From a virus: a stretch of DNA of 23,108 bases. Position numbers and translations under genes: made by a program. Location: positions 1 through 23,108 of the IMG/VR virus record IMGVR_UViG_3300012950_000025. The stretch is one strand, 5' to 3'. Positions 8,589-17,692 of this stretch are shown here, in pieces (position 1 is the stretch's first letter; each line of letters starts with the position of its first letter). The notes under the pieces are model-generated. The model searched no databases. It worked only from the letters and a program-made list of their open reading frames with translations, and was not told the origin of the DNA.

Positions 8589-11500
8589 ATGTCACAGGAA
8601 ACGAACCTAAACGTTAGTCCGTATTTTGACGATTTTGATGCGGCAAATGATTTTCACAAGGTGCTATTCAAGCCTGGATATCCAGTTCAGGCTAGGGAAT
8701 TAACAGGGTTACAATCAATACTTCAAAATCAGATTGAAAAATTTGGCGATCATATATTCAGGGAAGGTTCTAAAGTAATACCTGGACAACTTTCTTATCA
8801 AAGTAATTATTACGCTGTTCAAGTTGAAGCAGCATATTTTGGTATTCCAGTTTCTTTTTACGCTGAGAAGTTAATTGGTAAGAGGATTAAGGGAGAAGTT
8901 TCTGGTGTTACAGCAAAAGTTGTTGATTATATCACTGAAGGTGAGTCTGATAATGGTAATTTAACATTTTATCTTCAGTATGAGAAGTCGTCTACTACTT
9001 TTAGTGGACAAACTTTCCAAGATGGAGAAACACTTTTAACATTAGCATCTATAACATATGCAAATACTGTTATTGCGTCAAATGAAGGATTTGCAAATGC
9101 TATTCCTTCTAGTGCTACTTCAACTGGATGCGCAGTTCAAATTACAGAAGGTGTCTATTTCTTAAGGGGTAATTTTGTAAGAGTTGCAAAACAGACACTT
9201 ATTCTTGATCAGTATACAAATACTCCTTCTTATCGAGTAGGATTGAGTGTAACAGAAGAAATTATAACTGCTGGTGCTGATGAAGCTTTATATGATAATG
9301 CTAAAGGATTTAATAACTTTGCTGCTCCTGGAGCAGATAGACTTAAAATATCTGCTGTTTTAGCAAAAAAAGATGTTGATGAACTTAATGATGAGAATTT
9401 TGTTGAAATCATGCGTCTGGTTGATGGACAAAAAGAATTTTTCCAAGATGACGCACAACATTCTTTAATTAGAGATGCTCTTGCTAAGAGAACATTTGAT
9501 GAATCTGGTAATTATTATATAAAACCTTTTAGACTTAAAGCTAAAGAGTCATTAAACAATAGAAAAGGAAATAAAGGATTATATTTACCTGGACAAACTA
9601 CACAAGATGGTAATACTCCATCTAGTGCTTTGATGGTTTATCAGATTAGTCCTGGTAAGGCATATGTTCGTGGTTATGATGTTGAGACAATTGCTAATAC
9701 AAATATTGATGTTCCTAAAGCAAGAACAACAAAAGAGGTAAAGGATGTTGGTATAGATTATAATACTGGTACTCAGTTTATCGTAAACAGAGCATTCGGT
9801 ACTCCTAATGTTGGATTAGGGACTACTGCATATGTTTCACTTAGAAGTGAAAGAATTGGTGTTACAACTGCAACTGCTGCTGGTGGTGAAATTGGTAAAG
9901 CAAAGGTATATAATTTCTCTGCAGAATCAGTAAATCTTCGCACAACACTTCAAGATCAGAATGAGTGGGATTTACGTTTATTTGACATTCAGACATACAC
10001 TACACTGGGTATTAGCACTGATATCAATATTTCCCTCCCCGCTCGTATTACGGGCGATTCTAGCGGTGCTGAGGCGTATCTGGTGAGCGCTGTGACAGGT
10101 GCTTCGGAATTCAGTGTTTATTGCAGTACTGGTAATTTTGTTAAAGACGAATCTTTTAAAGTTAATGGTAATGATGTTGGTCCAGTAATTAAGACTGTTT
10201 TCGATTATGGATTAAATGATGTATTTTCTGTTTATTCCAACCCTGGAGTTGGACAGACATTTAATGCTGATTTTAAATTACCACATGCTGTTACACCTAA
10301 AGCATCTACTTTCTTAGGAAATAATCCAACATATACTATTACTCCAGGAAATCAAGGAATATCTACTATAACAAGTGCTGGTAATAATTTTGCTGGTATT
10401 GTAACTGCTGGTAATTATGTTTCATATGGTGGGACTACTACTGATACCAGTTTAAACATAGTTACCGTTGTTTCAGAAGATGGAGCAAGTCTTACTGTTG
10501 CTGCTGCTACATCAGTATCTGGTGTTTATAATGGACAACTTCCTGGTGTCAATGATGTTGTAACCAACTCTTTAAAGATTCGTTCTCTTGATGCTAGAGT
10601 TAAAGATGGCAATTCCTTTCTTACAAAATTACCTAATAGTAATGTCAGTGATATTAATATACTTAATTCTCATATAGTAGTTAAGAAACAGTTCCAAAAT
10701 GTTACGGTAGCAAGTAATCAAATATCTGCAGCACAATTTAGTATTGGTGCAGATTTCACATATATGCCATTCACACCTGAGAGGTATGTAATATCATATG
10801 GTGATGGTTCTCATGAACCACTTACTGCTGGCCAAGTAGAGATTAGTGCTGATAGTAAGACTATTAATTTCTTTAATTTAAATGTTGCAGCAGACACCCA
10901 AACAAGAGTTGATGTAACTCTCAAAAAGAGTAATCCATCTTCTAAAGAAAAAAGATTTAATGTCGCTAATACAATTATAACCAGATCCAATAAAGTTGGT
11001 TCTGGTAGTTCAATCCAAAGTCTTCAGAATGGATTGACATATAGTAATCTTTATGGAACACGTGTTGAGGATGAAGAAATTTCTCTGAATGTTCCTGATG
11101 TTGTTAGGGTTCTTGGAGTTTATGAATCCAATGATATGACGGATCCTGATTTACCATCGATTACGATGGCATCATTATCAGGTCCTAATGGGACAACTTC
11201 TGATTTAACGGTTGGTGAGGAAATTATTTCTTCTAATGGCGCTGTTGCGGTTGTGGTTGAAATAACAAATGCATCTCAAATTGGCATCTGTTATCGTAAT
11301 GGGGCTCAGTTCCAGATTGGAGATGTTGCTACTTTCCAAACTTCTGGTATTCAAGGAACAGTAACTGCCTTTACAATTGGTGATAGAGATATACTGAATA
11401 AGTATAGAGTTGATTCAGGACAACGCCCTTCTTTCTATGATTATGGTAGAATTATTAGAAAGGATGGAGAAGGATATCCGGTTGGAAGGTTAAAAATTGT

Positions 11501-14500
11501 CTATCAATATTACGCTGTTCCATCATCTGATGAAGGAGATGTCTTTAGTATTAAGAGTTATGGTGCTGAAAGGTATGACAATGACATCTTCTATCTTGAC
11601 ATAAACCTTACAGATAGACTATCAGATTACATTGATATTCGTCCAAGGGTTTCTACTTACGATCCATCGTCTGCTACAACTTCCCCATTTGAATTTTCTT
11701 CAAGAGAATTTACTGGAACTGGGCAAAGTGCTCCTAACATCCTTTCTGATGATGAGACTTTAATTCTCACCTATTCATATTATCTTGGAAGGATTGATAG
11801 ACTTTTCTTAACAACTAATGGTTCTTTCCAGATTCAGACAGGACTTCCTGCTGATGAACCAGTTCCACCAGAAGCAGTGAGTGGTGCTTTAGATATTGGA
11901 ACAATATATATTCCTGCTTATACTTATGAAGCAGACCAAGTTAAGACTCTTCTTAAGAATTATAAGAGATATCGGATGTCCGATATTGGTAGAATTGATC
12001 AAAGAGTTAAGAATCTTGAGTATTACACTGCTCTTTCAATGCTTGAGAGTGACACTAAAAATATGTCAATCAAAGATGCAGAGGGTTTAGATAGATTTAA
12101 GTGTGGTTTCTTAGTCGATAACTTTAAGTCAAATACAGCGTCTAGTAAGTTAGACCCAGATTATAAGGCTTCTATTGATAAGAATCTTGGTGAATTACGT
12201 CCTTCACATTATACAACTGCAGTTGATCTCCTTTTAGGAACTAATTCAATTATTGGTATTGGACAAGATGCCGATACTGCTCAAGATTATGGTTTTGCAA
12301 CAGATTTAGTAGGTAGTGGATGTCGTAGAACCGGTGATTTAATTACTCTTGATTATAGTGAAATTGATATGGTAAAGAACGTCTATGCTTCTAGAACGGA
12401 GAATGTTCAACCATTTGCGGTAATCTTCTGGCGTGGAAGTATGGAACTTAATCCATCTTCAGATGTCTGGATCGATACAAGAAGAATTGATGCTCGTAAT
12501 GTTAACATTGAAGGGGATTATGAGGATACTATTAGTGAAATGGGTGCTGATGAAAATACAGGACTTGTTTCTACAGTTTGGAATGCATGGCAAACAGACT
12601 GGATTGGTGTTGATGTAGCAACAACTGTTACTCAGACTACCAGGACAGAAAGAACAGGAGATGTTCCTAGAACAATTGATGTTGCTGGTAACCGTGGATG
12701 GGGACAACCAAGTCAATCCTTCACAAGATGGGTAACAGTCAATGCTCGTGAAATCCAGGTTGATGTAACTAACCAAGAAACAACAACTAGTACTAATCAG
12801 TCTAGAACAGGACTTGCTACTAGGGTTGTTGAAAAGATTGATTCTGAATCTTTAGGTGATCGTGTCGTTGAGCGGGATAATTTGCCGTTTATGCGTTCAC
12901 GTAATATTGAATTTGTAGTTAGGAACGTTAAACCAAGAACTCAACTCTTCCCATTCTTCGAAGGTGAAGATGTTACTAAGTTCTGCTTCCCCAAACTGTT
13001 GGAAGTAACTATGACAAATGGTACTTTCCAAATAGGTGAAACAGTTATTGCGACTCCATCTATTTTGGATGAGGGTGCAAGAACAGCATCTACACCATAT
13101 ATTCAGTTTAGAGTTGCTTCTCTGAATCATAAGTATGGGCCATATAATGCTCCATCGGATACTTATACTGTCAATCCATACAATGACGAAGAAGGGATTT
13201 CTGATGTTTATACTTCAACTACAGGATTGCTTAATGTAGATACTTTCAGTCTACAGAATCAACCACAAGGTGATTATTATGGATTTGTGAATGGTACCAT
13301 GACTTTAAGAGGACAGACAAGTGGTGCTCAAGCAACTATTACAACTTCTCGTTTGGTAAGTGATAATGTTGGTACTTTAATTGGTTCCTTCTTTATTCCT
13401 GATTCCTCTATTGCTGAAAACCCACAATTTACTTCTGGTAATAAGAGTCTCCGCTTTACTTCATCTGCTGTTAATTCTCTTATTCCAGGAACTATTACTA
13501 CTGCAGTTGAGAAAAATTATGAGTCTTCAGGTATTATTGAAACTCTTCAAGAGACAATCATTAATACAAGGAATGCTGAGATTGTAGCTGAAGATTTAAC
13601 TGATAATAGAGTACTTACCAACATTCAAAGAAGAGAAGTTGGTAGAAGAGATGGGCCTGTGCTTGGTGAAACCACTACGCAAGTCGCGCAGCGCGTGATT
13701 ACTAGATGGAGTGATCCTCTAGCACAAACCTTTAGTGTACCAGAACCAAATGGTGTATTCCTTACAAGTGTAGATTTGTTCTTCTCAACAAAGGATGAAG
13801 AATTACCCTGTGGTGTTGAAGTTAGAACTGTTGATACTGGTTATCCAACTACAACTATTATACCTTTCAGTAAGAAAGATGTAGAATCTTCTAGCATTAC
13901 AGTATCGACAGATGCTTCTGCTGCTACGCGATTTACATTTGATGCCCCAGTATACCTTGAGGGTGGTGGAGAATATGCTTTAGTTGTCATATCACCATCA
14001 ACAGAATATAATGTTTGGATATCTCGACTCGGTGAAGAAGATATTTCGACAACTGGATTAGGTGAATCACAAAAGATACTTATTACTCAGCAACCATATC
14101 TTGGTTCTTTGTTCAAGTCTCAGAATGCTTCTACTTGGAGTGCTTCTCAGTTCGAAGATCTTAAGTTTACTATTAACAAAGCAGAATTTACTGCTGGAAC
14201 TACAGGAACAGTTAATTTTTATAACCCTCAACTCAATGTTGGAAACAACGAACTGGTTGAGTTAAATTCAAACCCAATTACTTCATACTCTAAGAGAGTT
14301 ACATTGGGATTAACTTCTTCAATAGCAGATACTATTGATAGTTTGGGTATTGCTACTGGTGTGGCTATCGCTCAGACAGGATCTGGGTTATCCGGAGGAG
14401 TTGGAAATATTATTGCTATCGGTGGTTCTGTTGTAAGTAGTGGTTCTACAGCTGCTCTAAAAGCAATTAGTCCAGGAACAGGTTATACTGTTGCAACTAC

Positions 14501-16259
14501 AGAGAGTATTCAACCATATACCCTTACTGGTGGTGGTTCTGGAATGGTAGTTACTGTTCAAGTAGGTACTGCTGGTTCTGTATATCAGAATCCTGACGAT
14601 AAGGCAGGTTTAGTTGGACTTGTTAGTGTTACTGATGGTGGAAGAGGATATAAAGTTGGTGATGTGGTTGGTATTCCAACTGCTTCTATGAATGGTATTG
14701 GTACTGGAGCACAACTCTCTGTTGTTTCTATTGGATTTACTAATACATTATTCTTAGATAAAGTTGAGGGTGACTTTATTGCCGCTGGTTCTAGCATGGT
14801 ATATGTTACTGATGTTGGTATTAGATCTGAGATTAATGGATCAGGTTCTAATGTAACTATCCTTAACGGACAAGTTGTTACAGATCCATTATATGATGGA
14901 AAAACAGTTAAGGTTCGTCATAGAAATCATGCTATGCATGAATCCAATAACCTGGTTAAGATTGAGGGTATTGTAAGTGATATTGCTCCAACATTAATTC
15001 CTGCTGCTTATGGAAGAGATAGTACGAGTGATATTACCGTTAGTGCTGGTACAGCATTTACTTCGTTTGAGAGTGTTGGTGTTGGTACTACTAATCCTGG
15101 ATATCTTAAGATTGGAGATGAGATTATTAAGTATACTTCCGTTAGTGGAAATACTATTAGTGGGGTTACCAGAGCACAAGATTCTACCGTTGCGTTTACA
15201 CATCCATTAAACTCTTTAGTTTATAAGTATGAATTTAATGGAGTGTCTTTAAGAAGACTTAATAAGACGCATAACATGTCAGAGGTGGCTAATCAAGGTT
15301 CACATCCAATCACTATGGATAGTTATTATCTTGGTATTGATATGGGTGAGACATCTTCTGATGGTGTTGGAATTGGTACTAGTAGATCTGCAAGTGCTAA
15401 TGGATTCCCAAGTTTGTATTTTGATGATACAAAGACAGCTGGTGAGTCAAGAATTCATGCTTCTCAAAATATTCAATTTGAAGTATTGACACCTAATGTT
15501 CAAACTCTTGCTCCTAAGGGAACGAATATTGTATCTAGGATTAGAACCGTTAGTGCTAGAAGTGTAAGTGGTATTGAAACATCATTTGAAGATGAAGGAT
15601 ACCAAGGAATTCGTTTAAACGATTCCAATTATTTTGAAACACCTCGAATGATTGCTTCTAAAGTCAATGAAGATAGTAAATTAACTACCCTTCCTGGCAA
15701 TAAGTCAATGAATATTCAATGTGATTTGAATAGTGATGATATTAATGTCTCACCAGTTATTGATATTGATAGAGTAAGTACAATTCTTACTACCAATAGA
15801 ATTGATGATACAGTTACTATATTTGCTGACAATGATAAAGTGAAGATTGGTGGGGAAGATCCAACATCTGCAACTTATGTAACCAAAAATATAGGACTTA
15901 AAGTTCCTGCTACTGGTATAAAAGTTTTATTTGCTGCTACTAGAGCAAGTACATCTGATATTAGAGTTGCATATAGCATCTTTAGAGAAGATTCTTCTGA
16001 TAACCAAACACGTTATCAACTCTTCCCTGGATATGATAATCTTGATGAAAATGGTACTATTGTGAGTACTGCGAATAATTCAGGACTTCCTGACAATTTT
16101 GTAGCTCCATCACAACAAAGGGATGATTTCCGTGAGTATGAGTTTAGTATTAATGATTTGAAAGAATTTAATGGATTTAAGATTAAGATTATGATGACTG
16201 GAACTAGTCAGGCTAAACCTCCTAGGATTAGAGAATTTAGAGCAGTTGCATTATCATGA
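8589..16259 (+). CDS. Giant DUF4815-type virion structural protein (baseplate/tail-fibre region)
   Basis: A 2,556-residue protein. The N-terminus carries PYFDDF, then PGYPVQARELTGLQSILQNQ (about residues 31-50) and FREGSKVIPG, which I recognise as the start of the DUF4815 family of phage structural proteins. Further family-like segments are YRMSDIGRIDQRVKNLEYYT near 1128, LPFMRSRNIEFVVR near 1431 with a following PFFEGEDVTKFC, and DPLAQTFSVPEPNGVFLTSV near 1708. Appended modules follow: GxGY repeats (about 1958-2031), a 'GYLKIGDEIIKYTSV' module (about 2148-2218) and a C-terminal beta domain (about 2376-2556) ending RIREFRAVALS. It occupies the slot of T4 gp9-gp12 and wac, none of which is otherwise present here, so a peripheral baseplate or fibre-attachment role is inferred. 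Its TGA overlaps the next ATG (ATGA at 16256-16259). A G+C-rich patch lies at 10031-10110. The virion role is likely; the exact location is unknown. Confidence 0.85.
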   Translation: MSQETNLNVSPYFDDFDAANDFHKVLFKPGYPVQARELTGLQSILQNQIEKFGDHIFREGSKVIPGQLSYQSNYYAVQVEAAYFGIPVSFYAEKLIGKRIKGEVSGVTAKVVDYITEGESDNGNLTFYLQYEKSSTTFSGQTFQDGETLLTLASITYANTVIASNEGFANAIPSSATSTGCAVQITEGVYFLRGNFVRVAKQTLILDQYTNTPSYRVGLSVTEEIITAGADEALYDNAKGFNNFAAPGADRLKISAVLAKKDVDELNDENFVEIMRLVDGQKEFFQDDAQHSLIRDALAKRTFDESGNYYIKPFRLKAKESLNNRKGNKGLYLPGQTTQDGNTPSSALMVYQISPGKAYVRGYDVETIANTNIDVPKARTTKEVKDVGIDYNTGTQFIVNRAFGTPNVGLGTTAYVSLRSERIGVTTATAAGGEIGKAKVYNFSAESVNLRTTLQDQNEWDLRLFDIQTYTTLGISTDINISLPARITGDSSGAEAYLVSAVTGASEFSVYCSTGNFVKDESFKVNGNDVGPVIKTVFDYGLNDVFSVYSNPGVGQTFNADFKLPHAVTPKASTFLGNNPTYTITPGNQGISTITSAGNNFAGIVTAGNYVSYGGTTTDTSLNIVTVVSEDGASLTVAAATSVSGVYNGQLPGVNDVVTNSLKIRSLDARVKDGNSFLTKLPNSNVSDINILNSHIVVKKQFQNVTVASNQISAAQFSIGADFTYMPFTPERYVISYGDGSHEPLTAGQVEISADSKTINFFNLNVAADTQTRVDVTLKKSNPSSKEKRFNVANTIITRSNKVGSGSSIQSLQNGLTYSNLYGTRVEDEEISLNVPDVVRVLGVYESNDMTDPDLPSITMASLSGPNGTTSDLTVGEEIISSNGAVAVVVEITNASQIGICYRNGAQFQIGDVATFQTSGIQGTVTAFTIGDRDILNKYRVDSGQRPSFYDYGRIIRKDGEGYPVGRLKIVYQYYAVPSSDEGDVFSIKSYGAERYDNDIFYLDINLTDRLSDYIDIRPRVSTYDPSSATTSPFEFSSREFTGTGQSAPNILSDDETLILTYSYYLGRIDRLFLTTNGSFQIQTGLPADEPVPPEAVSGALDIGTIYIPAYTYEADQVKTLLKNYKRYRMSDIGRIDQRVKNLEYYTALSMLESDTKNMSIKDAEGLDRFKCGFLVDNFKSNTASSKLDPDYKASIDKNLGELRPSHYTTAVDLLLGTNSIIGIGQDADTAQDYGFATDLVGSGCRRTGDLITLDYSEIDMVKNVYASRTENVQPFAVIFWRGSMELNPSSDVWIDTRRIDARNVNIEGDYEDTISEMGADENTGLVSTVWNAWQTDWIGVDVATTVTQTTRTERTGDVPRTIDVAGNRGWGQPSQSFTRWVTVNAREIQVDVTNQETTTSTNQSRTGLATRVVEKIDSESLGDRVVERDNLPFMRSRNIEFVVRNVKPRTQLFPFFEGEDVTKFCFPKLLEVTMTNGTFQIGETVIATPSILDEGARTASTPYIQFRVASLNHKYGPYNAPSDTYTVNPYNDEEGISDVYTSTTGLLNVDTFSLQNQPQGDYYGFVNGTMTLRGQTSGAQATITTSRLVSDNVGTLIGSFFIPDSSIAENPQFTSGNKSLRFTSSAVNSLIPGTITTAVEKNYESSGIIETLQETIINTRNAEIVAEDLTDNRVLTNIQRREVGRRDGPVLGETTTQVAQRVITRWSDPLAQTFSVPEPNGVFLTSVDLFFSTKDEELPCGVEVRTVDTGYPTTTIIPFSKKDVESSSITVSTDASAATRFTFDAPVYLEGGGEYALVVISPSTEYNVWISRLGEEDISTTGLGESQKILITQQPYLGSLFKSQNASTWSASQFEDLKFTINKAEFTAGTTGTVNFYNPQLNVGNNELVELNSNPITSYSKRVTLGLTSSIADTIDSLGIATGVAIAQTGSGLSGGVGNIIAIGGSVVSSGSTAALKAISPGTGYTVATTESIQPYTLTGGGSGMVVTVQVGTAGSVYQNPDDKAGLVGLVSVTDGGRGYKVGDVVGIPTASMNGIGTGAQLSVVSIGFTNTLFLDKVEGDFIAAGSSMVYVTDVGIRSEINGSGSNVTILNGQVVTDPLYDGKTVKVRHRNHAMHESNNLVKIEGIVSDIAPTLIPAAYGRDSTSDITVSAGTAFTSFESVGVGTTNPGYLKIGDEIIKYTSVSGNTISGVTRAQDSTVAFTHPLNSLVYKYEFNGVSLRRLNKTHNMSEVANQGSHPITMDSYYLGIDMGETSSDGVGIGTSRSASANGFPSLYFDDTKTAGESRIHASQNIQFEVLTPNVQTLAPKGTNIVSRIRTVSARSVSGIETSFEDEGYQGIRLNDSNYFETPRMIASKVNEDSKLTTLPGNKSMNIQCDLNSDDINVSPVIDIDRVSTILTTNRIDDTVTIFADNDKVKIGGEDPTSATYVTKNIGLKVPATGIKVLFAATRASTSDIRVAYSIFREDSSDNQTRYQLFPGYDNLDENGTIVSTANNSGLPDNFVAPSQQRDDFREYEFSINDLKEFNGFKIKIMMTGTSQAKPPRIREFRAVALS

Positions 16260-16453
16260 TACCTGTAAAAGACAATCATGCTCTTTACAGAGATGAAGAA
16301 TCAAACGCAATTGTTTCTACTGATATGACTGAATACAAAAAGTACATTGCTGCTCGTAAAATTAAAAAAAGTGAGAGAGCAGAATTAGATGAACTTAAAA
16401 GTGAACTTAAAGAAATCAAAGACTTATTAAAGGGTATTGTAAATGTCAACTAG
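16256..16453 (+). CDS. Small hypothetical protein with charged helical C-terminus
   Basis: A 65-residue protein not recognised as a T4 homologue. The N-terminal half (MIPVKDNHALYRDEESNAI) is polar. The C-terminal half, from about residue 30, is Lys/Glu-rich with leucines or isoleucines at heptad-like spacing (ELDELKSELKEIKDLLKGI), which predicts a short coiled coil. It starts within the ATGA overlap with the giant upstream gene and overlaps the next gene by 11 bases, so it is probably translated by coupling. Its place between two structural genes suggests a minor virion or assembly part, perhaps an oligomerising partner; this is inference. The tight overlaps on both sides and gene-like composition support it being real. 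Confidence 0.75.
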   Translation: MIPVKDNHALYRDEESNAIVSTDMTEYKKYIAARKIKKSERAELDELKSELKEIKDLLKGIVNVN

Positions 16454-16817
16454 AACTTTTACATTTGATGTGGATTCCGATTATCCACCAGTAGCTGACC
16501 TGGTAATAAATGTTGGTGCATCATTTACTTGCACCTATACTGTTAATATTCCTGCAGGTTCAGCATATGACATGACAGATCAAACTTTGTCCGGACAAAT
16601 GGCAAAGTATGTTGGAGCAGCTGCAACTGCTACGTTTACTGTAGGGTTAACAAGTGCTTATGATGGTAAGTTCTTTATTGGATTAACTACTACACAAACC
16701 TCGGAATTAACAGAAGGTAGATATTTTTATGATGTAAATGCGAAAGATGGAAGTACTGTAAATAGAATTGTAGAGGGACAACTTTTGGTTAGGGGTGGCA
16801 TTTCTTCCTCCCTTTGA
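16443..16817 (+). CDS. Small beta-rich virion protein (BppU-N-like fold suspected)
   Basis: A 124-residue protein. Its layout resembles small phage beta-sandwich domains: an N-terminal strand, an AGSAYDMTDQTLSGQMAKY segment (about residues 38-56, comparable to the 'polar term then modified residue' strand of baseplate upper-protein N-domains), a TSAYDGKFFIGLTTTQTSEL stretch, and EGRYFYDVNAKDGSTVNRIV followed by EGQLLVRGG near the C-terminus. The 'EGRY-YD-G-EG' order is typical of that class. No catalytic residues or signal peptide are seen. It starts inside the previous gene (11-base overlap), with AAGGG about 9 bases upstream as a plausible ribosome-binding site. The family assignment rests on pattern memory and is uncertain; a structural role fits its neighbours. 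Confidence 0.75.
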   Translation: MSTRTFTFDVDSDYPPVADLVINVGASFTCTYTVNIPAGSAYDMTDQTLSGQMAKYVGAAATATFTVGLTSAYDGKFFIGLTTTQTSELTEGRYFYDVNAKDGSTVNRIVEGQLLVRGGISSSL

Positions 16818-16823
16818 TAAATA
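16816..16823 (+). promoter_or_regulatory. Candidate T4-type late promoter upstream of gp13
   Basis: GATAAATA matches seven of eight bases of the T4 late -10 core TATAAATA. It begins inside the stop codon of the preceding gene and ends 17 bases before the gp13 ATG, within the 23-base gap. T4 late promoters need no -35 element, so nothing further can be checked in the sequence. The resulting leader would be short. Confidence 0.35.
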
Positions 16824-16840
16824 ATTAAAAAATTGGGAAT

Positions 16841-17692
16841 ATGGCGAAGCCTGCTTCTAGATCGCAATTAATAGAATACGCGAAGCGACAATTAGGTGCG
16901 CCTGTAGTCGAGATTAACGTTGCTGATGAGCAATGTGAGGATTGTCTTGACGATGCGTTCCAAATGTGGCAAGAAAGGCATTATGATGGTGTCGTGAAGA
17001 TGCCTATGAAATATAAGATTACAGCAGATGATATTAATAGAGGCATTGGATCAGTAGGAATAGTAACAACAACCGTTACACAGGCAGCAAGTACCGGTAT
17101 AGGGACTACTTCTGGTGCGGATGAAACCTTCTCTTTTGAAGAGAATAGTAATTATATTAAGATGCCTGATACCATAGTAGGTATCAATAAGATATATCGG
17201 TTCGATGGTTCGAACACGATGACTAATAATATGTTTAGTGTGAAATATCAGTTATTCTTGAATGATGTTTATTACTTCAATTCAATTGAATTGCTGACTT
17301 ATGCAATGACAAAGACAAAGTTGGAAGATATTGATTTCTTATTGAATACAGAGAAGCAGATTAGATTTAATGTTAGGCAAGAAAGATTATACCTTGATAT
17401 TGATTACAATAGTTTATCAATTGGTGACTATTTGATTATTGATTGTTGGCGAATATTAGATCCCACACAATCTACTGCAGTATTTAATGATAGGTTTGTT
17501 AAGAGATACTACACTGCTCTTCTTAAAAGACAGTGGGGTTCGAATATGATGAAATTCCAAGGAGTTAAACTTCCTGGTGGAATTGAATTGAATGGTAGAC
17601 AAATTTATGATGATGCTCAACTTGAACTTGATAAGATACAGGATAGAATGACTTGGGATTATGAAGAACTACCACTTGATATGATAGGCTAA
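16841..17692 (+). CDS. 13: Neck protein gp13 (head completion)
   Basis: A 283-residue homologue of T4 gp13 (309 aa), which with gp14 forms the neck that closes the filled head and accepts the tail. Visible family signatures: the N-terminal LGAPVVEINVADEQCEDCLD (T4: [20 protein letters not shown]) followed by ERHYDG, and the C-terminal NDRFVKRYYTALLKRQWG, then KFQGVKLPGGIELNGRQI (about 237-254) matching T4 HQGMMLPGGVTIDGQRL. A Thr/Gly-rich stretch near 70-90 (TVTQAASTGIGTTSG) looks like a small insertion of the repetitive sequence seen elsewhere in this window. The stop overlaps the gp14 start by one base (TAATG at 17690-17694), which couples the two partners. A candidate late promoter precedes it. 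The first codons use more GCG/CGA-type codons than neighbouring genes. Confidence 0.93.
   Translation: MAKPASRSQLIEYAKRQLGAPVVEINVADEQCEDCLDDAFQMWQERHYDGVVKMPMKYKITADDINRGIGSVGIVTTTVTQAASTGIGTTSGADETFSFEENSNYIKMPDTIVGINKIYRFDGSNTMTNNMFSVKYQLFLNDVYYFNSIELLTYAMTKTKLEDIDFLLNTEKQIRFNVRQERLYLDIDYNSLSIGDYLIIDCWRILDPTQSTAVFNDRFVKRYYTALLKRQWGSNMMKFQGVKLPGGIELNGRQIYDDAQLELDKIQDRMTWDYEELPLDMIG

Noticed and set aside
12459-12776. 105-codon open frame on the - strand
   Set aside because: It lies wholly inside the second giant gene, is Ser/Cys/Asn-rich as expected of a complement shadow, has no recognisable motif and would oppose every other gene.
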